Notes: generated by a model from the sequence alone, not told the origin. A stretch of 58,383 nucleotides of DNA from Oscillospiraceae bacterium (GCA_004557855.1 SFFJ01000009.1:1-58383), one strand, 5' to 3'. Positions 1 to 9,494 are shown, numbered from the stretch's first letter. Program-made: numbers and translations.

Positions 1-37
1 CCCTACAGCATTTCTGCTGCGCAAAAACTCCGCAGGA

Positions 38-145
38 CTTTTCGACGAGGGAAAATCAGATGATGACAAGGAAGAGAGTCGCAGGAATACTTGCGTATTG
101 CAAGGCTCGATGACGCAGTCAGCGCTGATTTGCGCCGTCGAAAAG
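38..145. other. Structured inverted-repeat element
   Basis: No gene is visible in the first 213 bases. Arms CTTTTCGACG (38-47) and CGTCGAAAAG (136-145) are perfect complements. Inside them AAATCAG (53-59) pairs with CTGATTT (125-131), and a further small hairpin AATAC/GTATT lies near 92-105. The nested pairing suggests either a structured RNA or a non-coding repeat element; function unknown. A separate small hairpin CAGCA/TGCTG sits at 6-19. Confidence 0.5.
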
Positions 146-213
146 CGTGTGTGTCCTTGTCAAGCGAAGGTATGGTATGCTGTAACGGAAAATGACAACA
201 GGGGGCGATAGGC

Positions 214-831
214 GTGTTTGGGAAATTGAGAATGATCATGGGCTCCGGCTCGGTTTTGGGGTATTTTCTTCAGGCGCTGCCGATCGCCTGTCTTGCGGGG
301 ATCGTCTATCTGGTGATCCGCACGGTCATGCTGCGAAAGAGAAAGGCGACGATCAGGTGGGGGATGGAGCTTTTGCGGCTCGTTTTCGTCTGCTATTTGA
401 CTGGGCTGATCAGTCTGGTGATCCTGCCGGCGAATTTTTGGCTGTATTTTTATGACGGTGTTTTTCTCGGCTGGTGGTACGGCTTTGAGCAGATGCTCCG
501 GTTGGGTGACATCAACCTGATGCCGTCGCTGATAAGGTGGCTCAACGGGGAGCTTTCGATCGGGAGTCGGGTCAGGACGATGCTGATCGGCAACGTTTTG
601 ATGTTTGTACCGATGGGGCTGCTGCTTCCGCTTATCACCAGGATCGGGTGCGGTCGGCGGATGCTGGCGGCGGCGGTGCTGATCCCGGTCGGGTGCGAGA
701 CCTTGCAGCTGCTTTTCGGGCGGAGCTTTGATGTGGATGACCTGATCTGCAATTTTATCGGGATCGTGATCGGGGCGGCGGTGGCGTTTGCCATTCGAAA
801 GGTGCAGCCGGCGGGCGAGGAGCGGGGCTGA
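214..831 (+). CDS. VanZ-like family membrane protein
   Basis: 205-residue membrane protein with four to five hydrophobic segments. The C-terminal half carries the VanZ-like signature: NVLMFVPMGLLLPL, then E-x-LQLLFGRSFDVDDLICN followed by a final membrane helix. In the family these proteins sit in the cytoplasmic membrane; VanZ itself raises teicoplanin resistance, but most chromosomal homologues have no known role. The start is GTG, chosen because a G-rich ribosome site (201-206) lies about 7 bases upstream and the hydrophobic N-terminus begins there. No partner gene is adjacent, so no pathway can be inferred. Confidence 0.85.
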   Translation: MFGKLRMIMGSGSVLGYFLQALPIACLAGIVYLVIRTVMLRKRKATIRWGMELLRLVFVCYLTGLISLVILPANFWLYFYDGVFLGWWYGFEQMLRLGDINLMPSLIRWLNGELSIGSRVRTMLIGNVLMFVPMGLLLPLITRIGCGRRMLAAAVLIPVGCETLQLLFGRSFDVDDLICNFIGIVIGAAVAFAIRKVQPAGEERG

Positions 832-1080
832 TGGGGCTGCCGCGGGAAAAGTGAAAAGACTGAAACGGGTCCTCCGTGTGCTTTGGGCATGCGGGGGATT
901 TTTTGCAGGGTTGGCGGGGCGGCGCCGTAGGAGAGGGGTTGTGCGGAGGGAAGGCTTGCGGAGGGCACAGGCCTGCGGCCCTGTGCCTGCGGGGAGCAAA
1001 ATCTTGCGGAGGGCGGGGCGGTGTGGTATGATAGACGGCGGAAAGAACCACGGAACCTTTGCCGAGGGGAGGGCAGAACA
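832..1080. other. Intergenic region with one GC-rich hairpin and a promoter
   Basis: No gene is supported here. A GC-rich hairpin with a TGC loop (about 964-987, arms based on GGCACAGG and CCTGTGCC) resembles a single arm of the cloverleaf repeats found further right. The last 80 bases hold a probable promoter for the next gene. Confidence 0.5.
1004..1032 (+). promoter_or_regulatory. Probable sigma-A promoter of the TtcA-like gene
   Basis: TTGCGG at 1004-1009 and TATGAT at 1027-1032 are separated by 17 bases and lie 49 bases before the chosen start codon. Confidence 0.55.
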
Positions 1081-1935
1081 ATGCCGAAAGAGATGACCGC
1101 CGGGGCGCTGGCAGAGCGCAGCCTGATCACAAAGTACCGCAAGACGATATGGAACCGGTTTATCGGGGGATGCAAGGACTATGAGCTCATCAAGCCGGGT
1201 GACCGTATTGCCGTCTGCATCAGCGGAGGAAAGGACAGTATGCTGCTGGCCAAGTGCATGCAGCATCTGCAAAAGTACAGCGATTTTCCCTTTGAGGCGG
1301 AGTACCTGGTGATGGACCCCGGATACAGCCCGCCCAACCGGGCGCTCATTGAGCAGAATGCCCGGACACTGGAGCTGCCCATCCGTATTTTCGAAAGTCC
1401 GATTTTCGGGGTGGTGGATGAGGTGGAGGGCGGCTCCCCCTGCTACCTGTGCGCACGGATGCGCCGGGGCTACCTGTATAAAGAGGCACAGGCGCTGGGA
1501 TGCAATAAAATCGCGCTGGGACACCATTTTAACGACGTGATAGAAACGACGCTGATGAGTATGCTGTACGGGGCGGAGATCAAGACGATGCTGCCCAAGC
1601 TGCACAGCACCAACTTTGCGGGGATGGAGCTCATCCGGCCGCTGTATCTGGTGCGGGAGGAGGATATCATCAACTGGGGGAGATACAATAACCTGCGTTT
1701 TTTGCAGTGCGCCTGCCGCTTTACCGAGCGCACCGCACATGCCGAGGAGGACAGCGCCCGCCGGGAGATGAAGCGGCTGATCGCCGAGATGAAGCAGCAT
1801 AATAAAAATGTGGATATCAATATTTTCCGCAGTATGCACAATGTGAATTTGGCGACGGCGGTGGGCTACCGCATGGGTGATGATGACGAGCTGCACAGCT
1901 TTTTGGAGAAATACGACGAAAAAGAGGGAATGTAA
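1081..1935 (+). CDS. TtcA-like PP-loop ATPase (tRNA 2-thiolation family)
   Basis: 284-residue adenine-nucleotide alpha-hydrolase of the PP-loop superfamily. The pyrophosphate-binding loop is CISGGKDSMLLAK. A CxxC pair (PCYLCARMRRG) and a later CAC (LQCACRFTE) match the cysteines that hold the iron-sulfur cluster in TtcA, which thiolates cytidine 32 of tRNA. GHHFNDVIETTLMSMLYG is also typical of TtcA/TilS-type enzymes. The frame is open 20 codons further upstream, but ATG at 1081 has a strong GAGGGGAGG ribosome site and begins the conserved part. Clostridia often carry several TtcA-like paralogues, so the exact tRNA substrate is not certain. Confidence 0.85.
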   Translation: MPKEMTAGALAERSLITKYRKTIWNRFIGGCKDYELIKPGDRIAVCISGGKDSMLLAKCMQHLQKYSDFPFEAEYLVMDPGYSPPNRALIEQNARTLELPIRIFESPIFGVVDEVEGGSPCYLCARMRRGYLYKEAQALGCNKIALGHHFNDVIETTLMSMLYGAEIKTMLPKLHSTNFAGMELIRPLYLVREEDIINWGRYNNLRFLQCACRFTERTAHAEEDSARREMKRLIAEMKQHNKNVDINIFRSMHNVNLATAVGYRMGDDDELHSFLEKYDEKEGM

Positions 1936-1993
1936 ACTCTTGTTGCGGAAATGGGAAGCGGATGCGGTGGATTCGGCCGGGCGGCTTGCCCCT

Positions 1994-2141
1994 TGCAGGG
2001 GCTTGCCGAGGCCGGAGGTTTTGAGCTTTAGCGGATGAAAAGCCGGAGAAAGCCTGCAAGTGAACCGAGGAAGCGAGGGACACATGCAGGGGCTTGAGTA
2101 GGCCGGGACCCGGATTTCTAGCGGATGAAGAAGCAGGAGAA
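1994..2141 (+). repeat. Diverged direct repeat, two copies of about 57 bp
   Basis: Copies at about 1994-2050 and 2085-2141 both begin TGCAGGGGCTTG, continue with a GGCCGG block, and share AGCGGATGAA-A-AGC-GGAGAA near their ends. They fill the gap between the TtcA-like gene and the next gene. No reading frame supports coding. Confidence 0.6.
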
Positions 2142-2191
2142 CAACTATCGACCCGCACAAGGTATGAGTGGGGAGTAAAAAAGGAGAAAAT

Positions 2192-3697
2192 ATGAATTAC
2201 GCGGAGTTTAAGGGGTTGGGGATCGATTTGGGGGCGCTGGGCGCCGAGAGCGGAAGAAATGCCGTGCGCTATACCTGCACGCCGAAGGGAGCAAAAATCT
2301 TCGGATGGGCGGGGGTGGACGGCATCCACTTTTGCACCGTGAAGGGCTATGGAGAGAAGATATTTGCGGTAAGCCCCATGAACCCCGGCCGGGACTGCGT
2401 GCAGCCCATCGCACGGGATATGGACGACTTTTTGCGGCTGCTGCTGGCCTGCGGGGATACTGCGGCATTGGAGCAGGCGTGGATGTGGGATGAGGCGCAG
2501 TTTGAGGCTTTCCTGCGGGAGAACCCGCCGACCGAGACGCAGCGGGCGGTGATGCGGGAAATCGCAGAAAAGTGCGGACTGACCCCGATGGAGCGCCCGT
2601 GGCGGTATCTGAAGGAGGTGCGGGAGGAGACCGACTGCACCGGGCTGCGGTTTGAGAAGGAGTATGAGGAGCTGCTGCATCCGGCGGTGGAAACGCCGCG
2701 GGAATGGGCGGTTTATTATGAGTGCGGGTTTGGCGGGAAGCGCCCCCGGCGGCGCCCCGGCAGGGAAGTGGCATTGGGGAAAACATTTACATGGGGCGGC
2801 GAGGAATGGCTGGCCCCGGCGATGTACTGCTGCGGCGAGGGGCTGGTGCTGGACCTTTTGAAGAAGGTGCCGGCAGAGGTGCTGAACCGATTTGCCGAAA
2901 AGTGGGGGCTGGATGAAAACGGTGCCCCGCAGCGGGAGCTGACCCCGGCGGAGCAGGAGCAGATGGAGAACGAAAACCCGCTGGAGGAGCGCTTCTGGGC
3001 GGAGGTGACGGTGAACGGACGGCGGCTGCGGCAAAGCACCGGCCACGGGGTATGTTGGGTATCCGGCCTGCCCGAGAGCGCCCGCTGGGATGGGGAGGCC
3101 GAACAGGTGGTGGCCCATTACGGGCTGGAACGGGACTGCGGCTGGGTCATTTGGCGGGTGTGCTGCCCGTGGGACGGCAGGAAAATGACCCCCAAAACGG
3201 CGGAATTGACCATGACGGCCGAGAAAATGGCGGTGGACGGGGGCACATTTACGGCGGAGCCGGGGAAAACGGTGCTGCTGACCGACCCCCGCACGGGGCT
3301 GTCCCACATGCTGCGGGTGCTTTCTGTGACGCAGGAAACGGTGGAGTGCGGCCCGCTGCCCAGCGGGGTGCAGCTGCCCACCAATTACTGCGAGATGCGG
3401 TACACACTGGAGCCGCCGCTGCCGGCAGGGGAGATGCTCCTGCAGGATGCGGCGCCCGGTGATACGGTGCGCACCGTTACGACGGCGGACGGCCTTTCGG
3501 CGGAGGAGAGCGCCTGTATTGGGATCATCGGCGGGACGGACGGGCCGACGGCGGTATTTGTATCCGGGTGTGCGGCCGGGGAGGATGTGCGGGTGGCGTG
3601 CTCTGCGGTGCGGTATGAGCCGGTGGAGACGGTGACATGGCGGGTACGGTTTATGGCCCGCCCCAAGGAAGATAAGACGGTGGCGCTGCTGCCGTGA
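2192..3697 (+). CDS. Hypothetical protein with decarboxylase-beta-like motif
   Basis: 501-residue protein without signal peptide or membrane segment; I do not recognise the main fold. The start ATG at 2192 follows an AAGGAG ribosome site; the frame is open 8 codons further upstream but that lacks a site. Near the C-terminus (residues 443 onward) stands IGIIGGTDGPTAVFVSG, very close to the signature IGIIGGADGPTAI of the beta subunit of sodium-translocating decarboxylases (OadB). Here it is in a soluble context with no surrounding membrane helices. Many Cys and Trp residues are present. The gene is alone; function unknown, and annotation as a decarboxylase subunit would be misleading. Confidence 0.75.
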   Translation: MNYAEFKGLGIDLGALGAESGRNAVRYTCTPKGAKIFGWAGVDGIHFCTVKGYGEKIFAVSPMNPGRDCVQPIARDMDDFLRLLLACGDTAALEQAWMWDEAQFEAFLRENPPTETQRAVMREIAEKCGLTPMERPWRYLKEVREETDCTGLRFEKEYEELLHPAVETPREWAVYYECGFGGKRPRRRPGREVALGKTFTWGGEEWLAPAMYCCGEGLVLDLLKKVPAEVLNRFAEKWGLDENGAPQRELTPAEQEQMENENPLEERFWAEVTVNGRRLRQSTGHGVCWVSGLPESARWDGEAEQVVAHYGLERDCGWVIWRVCCPWDGRKMTPKTAELTMTAEKMAVDGGTFTAEPGKTVLLTDPRTGLSHMLRVLSVTQETVECGPLPSGVQLPTNYCEMRYTLEPPLPAGEMLLQDAAPGDTVRTVTTADGLSAEESACIGIIGGTDGPTAVFVSGCAAGEDVRVACSAVRYEPVETVTWRVRFMARPKEDKTVALLP

Positions 3698-3780
3698 CAA
3701 CAGCCCGAAAGGGAACGCCCGGTGCGGATCGGTGAGATCGGCGCCGGGCGGTGCTTTTGGAGGAAGTTATAGGGGGAGGG

Positions 3781-3864
3781 GGCGGCGCAGCCGCCGGGCG
3801 GAGCCCGGCCCCCGCGGCTTCGCCGCGGGGAGTGCGCCCCGGAGGGGCGCACGGCTGCGCCGCC
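3781..3864. repeat. Cloverleaf palindromic element, copy 1
   Basis: Outer arms GGCGGCGCAGCC (3781-3792) and GGCTGCGCCGCC (3853-3864) are perfectly complementary. Between them lie three consecutive hairpins: 3793-3809 (loop GGA), 3810-3830 (loop TTC) and 3832-3852 (loop GGA). Only base 3831 is left unpaired. The arrangement is a four-way junction. Confidence 0.85.
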
Positions 3865-3966
3865 GGTTCCTGCGGGGCGCAGGGGACAGCGGCAGGGCAG
3901 GCGGGGCGGGAGAAACGGTGTAGGGGCTGTGGCCCTTTTGCGGGTGGTGCAAGGCGCAGGGGGCCG

Positions 3967-4047
3967 GCCGCAGGCCCGGCGGTGCGGCAGCACCGCCGCC
4001 GGCGAACGAAGTTCGCCGGAGCCGCCCGGAGGGCGGCGGCCTGCGGC
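3967..4047. repeat. Cloverleaf palindromic element, copy 2
   Basis: Outer arms GCCGCAGGCC (3967-3976) and GGCCTGCGGC (4038-4047). Hairpins at 3977-3998 (loop GGCA), 3999-4019 (loop GAA) and 4021-4037 (loop GGA). As in copy 1, a single A (4020) is unpaired before the third hairpin. Confidence 0.85.
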
Positions 4048-4217
4048 TGGTAAGATGCAGGAACGAGAATTAAGAACTTGCGTAAAATGAAGATGAGGGA
4101 GATGCGAAAGTGCAAAAATGTTCGTTATTTTAACTAAATTTCGCCTAAAACGGTTCATATTCGCTTGGAGCGAACATAAAAATGAATGAAAGCAAAAGAA
4201 AAACTTGCAAAAAAGTA

Positions 4218-4245
4218 TTTACAAATGAAAAATAAGTGCTATACT
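4218..4245 (+). promoter_or_regulatory. Promoter of the dicarboxylate symporter gene
   Basis: TTTACA (4218-4223) and TATACT (4240-4245) with a 16-base spacer, 41 bases before the ATG, in the AT-rich end of the intergenic region. Confidence 0.65.
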
Positions 4246-4286
4246 GTGAACCATATAAATTCTTTGTGATACGAGGTGTAAACATT

Positions 4287-5534
4287 ATGTCAACCGGTAA
4301 AAAGAAGCTGTCGCTGGCATTCTGGATCTTTTTAGCACTCATCATCGGTGCGGGCATCGGCTGGGCGCTGGTATATGTACCCGGCGGCGCGGCCTTTGCC
4401 ACCAAGTTCATCAAGCCCATCGGGACGATTTTTGTAAATCTGCTGAAATTCATCGTGGTTCCCATCGTGCTGTTCTCGATGGTCTGCGGCATGATCAGCA
4501 TGAAGGATATCAAAAAGGTCGGCTCCATCGGCTGGAAAACGCTGGTCTATTATATCGGCACCACCATTGTGGCGCTTATCATCGGCCTGGTGCTTGCCAA
4601 CATCTTTAAGGGCGGGTTCCCGCAGCTTTCCACCGAGGGACTGGGCACATGGGATAAGGCGACCAGCGCCGACTTTATGACCACCCTCGTCGATATCTTC
4701 CCCAGTAATATCGTGGCACCCTTCGCCAACGCCTCGATGCTGCAGATCATTGTCATTGCGCTGCTCATCGGTGCCGGGATCATCCTTACCGGCGAAAAGG
4801 GCCGGGCAACGGCCGAGCTGTTCGAGAGCCTGAACGAAGTGTTCATGAAGGTGATGATGTTCATCATCAAGATCTCTCCCATCGGCGTATTCTGCATGAT
4901 GACCTGGGTCGTTTCCAACCAGGGCCCGGAAATTCTGGGCGATCTGGCAAAGGTACTGGGCGTTGCGTATCTGGGATACATTCTGCACGCCGTTATCACC
5001 TATTCCATCACCGTTAAGACGATGGGCGGTATGAGCCCCATCAAGTTCTTCAAGGGCATGATCCCCGCAATGGTCTTTGCGTTCTCCTCCACCTCCAGTG
5101 TGGCTACCCTGCCCATCAATAAGGAATGTGCCGTGAACATGGGCGCCAGTGAGGAGGTCTCCTCCTTCGTGCTGCCGCTGGGCGCGACCATCAACATGGA
5201 CGGCACCGCCGTTTACATGGCTGTTAATACCATCTTCCTGTCCTGCTGCTACGGCATGGAGCTGACCATCGGGCAGCTGGTGATGGTAGTAGTGACGGCG
5301 ACCCTTGCCTCTATCGGCACGGCCGGTGTTTCCGGCGCCGGCGTGGTAATGCTGGCGATGGTGCTGACCAGTGTCGGCATCCCCGTCGAGGGTATTCTGC
5401 TCATCTACGGCATCGACCGGCTGTTTGATATGGGCCGTACCACCATCAACATCGTGGGCGACGCCGCCTGTGCTGTCATTGTCAGCCGGCTGGAGGCCAA
5501 GAAGGAAGCCCGGAAGGCTGCCATGGCCAAATAA
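4287..5534 (+). CDS. Dicarboxylate/amino acid:cation symporter (DAACS family)
   Basis: 415-residue membrane transporter of the GltP/DctA/SstT family, which couples uptake of glutamate, aspartate, dicarboxylates or neutral amino acids to sodium or protons. Family hallmarks are all present: the serine-rich hairpin FSSTSSVATLP, the unwound-helix motif LPLGATINMDGTA, and the binding-site helix DRLFDMGRTTINIVGDA. The frame is open further upstream to a GTG at 4236, but ATG at 4287 follows GAGGTG and begins the conserved N-terminal helix. It is transcribed alone, from its own promoter to its own terminator. The substrate cannot be fixed from sequence; the arginine in MGRTT favours acidic substrates. 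Confidence 0.92.
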   Translation: MSTGKKKLSLAFWIFLALIIGAGIGWALVYVPGGAAFATKFIKPIGTIFVNLLKFIVVPIVLFSMVCGMISMKDIKKVGSIGWKTLVYYIGTTIVALIIGLVLANIFKGGFPQLSTEGLGTWDKATSADFMTTLVDIFPSNIVAPFANASMLQIIVIALLIGAGIILTGEKGRATAELFESLNEVFMKVMMFIIKISPIGVFCMMTWVVSNQGPEILGDLAKVLGVAYLGYILHAVITYSITVKTMGGMSPIKFFKGMIPAMVFAFSSTSSVATLPINKECAVNMGASEEVSSFVLPLGATINMDGTAVYMAVNTIFLSCCYGMELTIGQLVMVVVTATLASIGTAGVSGAGVVMLAMVLTSVGIPVEGILLIYGIDRLFDMGRTTINIVGDAACAVIVSRLEAKKEARKAAMAK

Positions 5535-5572
5535 AACCGACATTCCCTCATTTTCATAATTTCTCCTTCCAA

Positions 5573-5604
5573 AAACCGCACGGGTCGCAAGACTCGTGCG
5601 GTTT
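5573..5604 (+). terminator. Terminator after the symporter gene
   Basis: Perfect 10-bp stem AAACCGCACG / CGTGCGGTTT around a 12-base loop, 38 bases after the stop codon. Confidence 0.65.
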
Positions 5605-5635
5605 GCTGTGCGGGGAGGGTTGGTGCAGGGGGGAG

Positions 5636-5720
5636 GGCGCCCGCAGGGCAGCCCGCCGCAGGCGGGCTCGGCGGCCTCCGGCCGCCGGTTTCGGCGAAGC
5701 CGAAATGCCCTGCGGGCGCC
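5636..5720. repeat. Cloverleaf palindromic element, copy 3
   Basis: A 15-bp perfect outer stem GGCGCCCGCAGGGCA (5636-5650) / TGCCCTGCGGGCGCC (5706-5720). It encloses hairpins 5651-5667 (loop GCA), 5668-5688 (loop TCC, closed by a T-G pair) and 5689-5705 (loop GAA). No base is left unpaired at the junction. It lies between two convergent genes. Confidence 0.9.
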
Positions 5721-5741
5721 GGTGTGCGGCTTGCAGGGGCC

Positions 5742-5769
5742 AAAAAAATCCCCGCCGGCAGGCGGGGAT
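5742..5769 (-). terminator. Terminator of asnS
   Basis: On the minus strand the stem ATCCCCGCC / GGCGGGGAT is followed by seven T, directly after the asnS stop codon. Confidence 0.85.
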
Positions 5770-5782
5770 ATAAATGCGGGCT

Positions 5783-7177
<1,395 letters not shown>

Positions 7178-7213
7178 GGTCTGTCCTTCCTTTTTTCGAA
7201 AGTGATTTATAAT

Positions 7214-7242
7214 ATTATAGTACGCCGGACGGCCGGGTGCAA
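7214..7242 (-). promoter_or_regulatory. Promoter of asnS
   Basis: On the minus strand TTGCAC (7237-7242) and TATAAT (7214-7219) with a 17-base spacer. The leader is about 30 bases, too short for a T-box. Confidence 0.8.
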
Positions 7243-7303
7243 TCCTTTCTTTGCCCGCTGCACAAAAAATGCGGGTTCCGGCAACTTTTTTGTAAAAAGG
7301 GGG

Positions 7304-7332
7304 TTGCTTTTGCGCCGGGGATACGGTATAAT
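7304..7332 (+). promoter_or_regulatory. Promoter of tRNA-Ser
   Basis: TTGCTT (7304-7309) and a perfect TATAAT (7327-7332) with a 17-base spacer, 42 bases before the mature tRNA 5' end. Confidence 0.8.
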
Positions 7333-7374
7333 AAATTCTCGTCGGGACCTAACAAGACCGCCCGGCAACGACAT

Positions 7375-7466
7375 GGAGATGTCGCCTAGTTGGTCGAGGG
7401 CGCACGACTGGAAATCGTGTAACCGTCAAAAGCGGTTCGAGAGTTCGAATCTCTCCATCTCCGCCA
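7375..7466 (+). tRNA. tRNA-Ser (anticodon GGA)
   Basis: Acceptor stem GGAGATG / CATCTCC, anticodon arm CACGA-CTGGAAA-TCGTG with anticodon GGA, a long variable arm typical of class II tRNAs, T-arm GAGAG-TTCGAAT-CTCTC, discriminator G and an encoded CCA. It reads UCC/UCU serine codons. Confidence 0.95.
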
Positions 7467-7470
7467 AAGG

Positions 7471-7500
7471 AAAACCCCGCAGAAATGCGGGGTTTTCCTT
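7471..7500 (+). terminator. Terminator of tRNA-Ser
   Basis: Ten-bp stem AAAACCCCGC / GCGGGGTTTT starting five bases after the tRNA CCA end. Confidence 0.85.
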
Positions 7501-7544
7501 TGCTATATGGGAATACGCTGTTATCACTCTTTTTTATTTGGTAT

Positions 7545-8444
7545 TTACCCTTTGCAGAGAGGACAGGGGGAGTATCCTTGTTTTATTGCCTCATCTTCAC
7601 GCATCATCTTTGAAATCGGAATATTATCGTGATAATAACAGCTTTCTTTATGGTAGTAGTGGCTATCGCCATAAATATATATGATTTCCGATTTCGACTG
7701 CGGCGGTCTATTGATTCCAATCATGCCTTTATCAAAGAGAATAAATGCTACTGCTACAACCAACAAAACTGCTAATACAATAATGACAACCAGCTTGCTA
7801 TCAAATTGCTTTTGACTATTTGGTTGCAAAGCAGTTGCGGAGAGAGGTTGCCTCGCTGTTTCTGTTGCAGAATGTCGCCCACCGCATATACGGTGGGGGA
7901 CAACTTTTATCCGCACCTTTGCCTGCGGGGCAGACTTCGATTTTGTTGCCGGTTCCGGCGCTGCCGTATTAGGATTCAAGCAAGTCTGTGCAACGACATT
8001 CCTAATTTTGACATCTTCATTCGGATCCGTCCCGACAAACATATACCTGCGGTGCATAAAGTATATGATATTTGGAAGAGACCATGCCAATGCGTTTATC
8101 AAGAAGCAGACTCCGGATATTGCAAGTCGTGCACCAAAATCCGCTATAATTAAACTACCATAGGCGCATACCCCTGCTGAAATAGGCTGTATAGCAAACA
8201 GCGCAATTATGTACTTGAAGCGAGAGGCGCAGAAGCTACTAACTGCAGTGTATGCCAGTACGGTCAAGATCGAGCTGATGATGCATAATGCTGCGCAGAT
8301 CACAGTATATACAGGAAACGCACTGAAAACAATAGCAACACTAATTAGAGTGGCCCAAATGAAGTAGATGCAAAATGCAGCATAAATCAACCAAATAACT
8401 TTACAAACCTTCATCCACTTGATACCGAGTTCATTTTGTGCCAT
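7545..8444 (-). CDS. Hypothetical membrane protein with C-terminal Cys/His motif
   Basis: 299-residue protein. It has an N-terminal block of four hydrophobic segments (about residues 10-135), a polar linker, one further membrane helix (VVIIVLAVLLVVAVAFILF), then a short C-terminal domain. That domain holds YHKESCYYH followed by GYSPCPLCKG. The H-x3-C ... GYxPCxxC spacing recalls small zinc-binding tails found in some secreted nucleases and membrane proteins; metal binding is an inference. The start ATG at 8444 follows GAGAGGAG; the frame is open 22 codons further upstream without a site. The gene is clearly more AT-rich than its neighbours, which suggests acquisition. Function unknown. Confidence 0.7.
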   Translation of the reverse strand: MAQNELGIKWMKVCKVIWLIYAAFCIYFIWATLISVAIVFSAFPVYTVICAALCIISSILTVLAYTAVSSFCASRFKYIIALFAIQPISAGVCAYGSLIIADFGARLAISGVCFLINALAWSLPNIIYFMHRRYMFVGTDPNEDVKIRNVVAQTCLNPNTAAPEPATKSKSAPQAKVRIKVVPHRICGGRHSATETARQPLSATALQPNSQKQFDSKLVVIIVLAVLLVVAVAFILFDKGMIGINRPPQSKSEIIYIYGDSHYYHKESCYYHDNIPISKMMREDEAIKQGYSPCPLCKG

Positions 8445-8579
8445 ATTGCGCTCCTCTCTTTTCCGATTATTGAACAATGGTACTACTTCTAAATTACCAC
8501 AGAAGCCCACCTAAATCAACCCATTTCGGAACAAATTTACAAATACCGCGCCCAAGGGCGGCATATCATTTTTCAAAAG

Positions 8580-8608
8580 TTGAACCCCGGGCGGAATGGT
8601 GCTATAAT
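8580..8608 (+). promoter_or_regulatory. Promoter of the CmpB-like gene
   Basis: TTGAAC (8580-8585) and TATAAT (8603-8608) with a 17-base spacer, 43 bases before the start codon. Confidence 0.8.
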
Positions 8609-8651
8609 ATCACCCGGAGTGCTGAACCACATTTTTCCCCAAGGAGGGCGC

Positions 8652-9431
8652 ATGAATACCTTTTTGAAGCTGGCTTTTCTGTTTTATATCGGTTCCTCGC
8701 TGGGATGGGTGCTGGAGCTTTTCTTCCGGCGGTTTATTTCCGGCAACAACCCGGAGCGCAAGTGGATCAACCCGGGCTTTATGGTGGGGCCGTATGTGCC
8801 GCTGTACGGCATGGGGCTGTGCATCCTTTACCTGGTCTCCCGCCTTTCGGAGCGGCGGCAGATCGCCGACCCGGTTTGGAACCACATCCTGATGCTGCTG
8901 CTGATGGCTGCGGCGATGACTGCCATTGAGTACATTGCCGGTATCATGACGCTGAAGGTGATGCACACCCGTCTGTGGGATTACAGCAAACGCTGGGGCA
9001 ACATCGACGGACTGATCTGCCCCCTGTTTTCCGCCATTTGGGCGCTGATGGGTGCGGCGTACTATTTCCTGGTGGACCCCTATATTTTGCGGGCGCTGGA
9101 CTGGCTTTCCCGCAATCTGGCATTTTCCTTTGTCATCGGGGCGTTCTTCGGGGTATTTGCCATCGACTTTGTGTACTCGACGCAGCTGATGGTGAAGATA
9201 AGGAACTTTGCCCGCGAGAAGAACGTGGTGGTGCGTTACGAGGAGCTGAAGGCGTACTTCAAGGAGGGCCGGGCACGGGGCCGGCAGCATTTCTTCCTTT
9301 CGCTGCACACCGAGGTCCCGCTGCGGGAAAAGCTGCAGCAGTACTATGAGTACCGCCGTTCCCGCCGGGAGGAGCTGGAGCGCATCCTGCACGATGACGG
9401 CAGCACCGACGGCACGGTAAAGGCCGAATAA
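8652..9431 (+). CDS. CmpB-like putative ABC-transporter type IV membrane protein
   Basis: 259-residue membrane protein of the CmpB family (Pfam ABC_trans_CmpB), common in Clostridia and of unproven function. The N-terminal signature SSLGWVLELFFRRF followed by RKWINPGFMVGPYVPLYGMG is clear. Five or six membrane helices are followed by a charged, probably cytoplasmic coiled tail (about residues 180-259). The start ATG at 8652 follows AAGGAGG. The gene has its own promoter and terminator, and no ABC ATPase gene is adjacent, so the family name should not be read as evidence of transport. Confidence 0.85.
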   Translation: MNTFLKLAFLFYIGSSLGWVLELFFRRFISGNNPERKWINPGFMVGPYVPLYGMGLCILYLVSRLSERRQIADPVWNHILMLLLMAAAMTAIEYIAGIMTLKVMHTRLWDYSKRWGNIDGLICPLFSAIWALMGAAYYFLVDPYILRALDWLSRNLAFSFVIGAFFGVFAIDFVYSTQLMVKIRNFAREKNVVVRYEELKAYFKEGRARGRQHFFLSLHTEVPLREKLQQYYEYRRSRREELERILHDDGSTDGTVKAE

Positions 9432-9441
9432 CAGCAAACCG

Positions 9442-9469
9442 GAGCGTGCCGCAGGGGCACGCTCTTTTT
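9442..9469 (+). terminator. Terminator of the CmpB-like gene
   Basis: Stem GAGCGTGCC / GGCACGCTC followed by five T. Confidence 0.85.
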
Positions 9470-9494
9470 GCGGGGCCTGTATGCCGACCTGCGC

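Larger units (their letters stand above)
3698..4286. other. Long intergenic region with two cloverleaf repeats
   Basis: About 590 bases without a credible gene. It contains a GC-rich hairpin at about 3717-3750 that may end transcription of the preceding gene, two cloverleaf palindromes (listed separately), and the promoter of the symporter gene. Base composition switches from extremely GC-rich to AT-rich at about 4070. Confidence 0.7.

Noticed and set aside
160..3700. Long minus-strand frames of 666 and 627 codons
   Set aside because: They are antisense to the VanZ-like, TtcA-like and hypothetical genes, have no ribosome sites and carry His/Pro/Arg-rich shadow translations.
7375..7466. tRNA-Ser(GGA) as the attachment site of the element
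   Set aside because: The tRNA is complete, on the other strand, and followed by its own terminator with no integrase nearby. It shares only the 3'-end sequence family with the att site at 26492.
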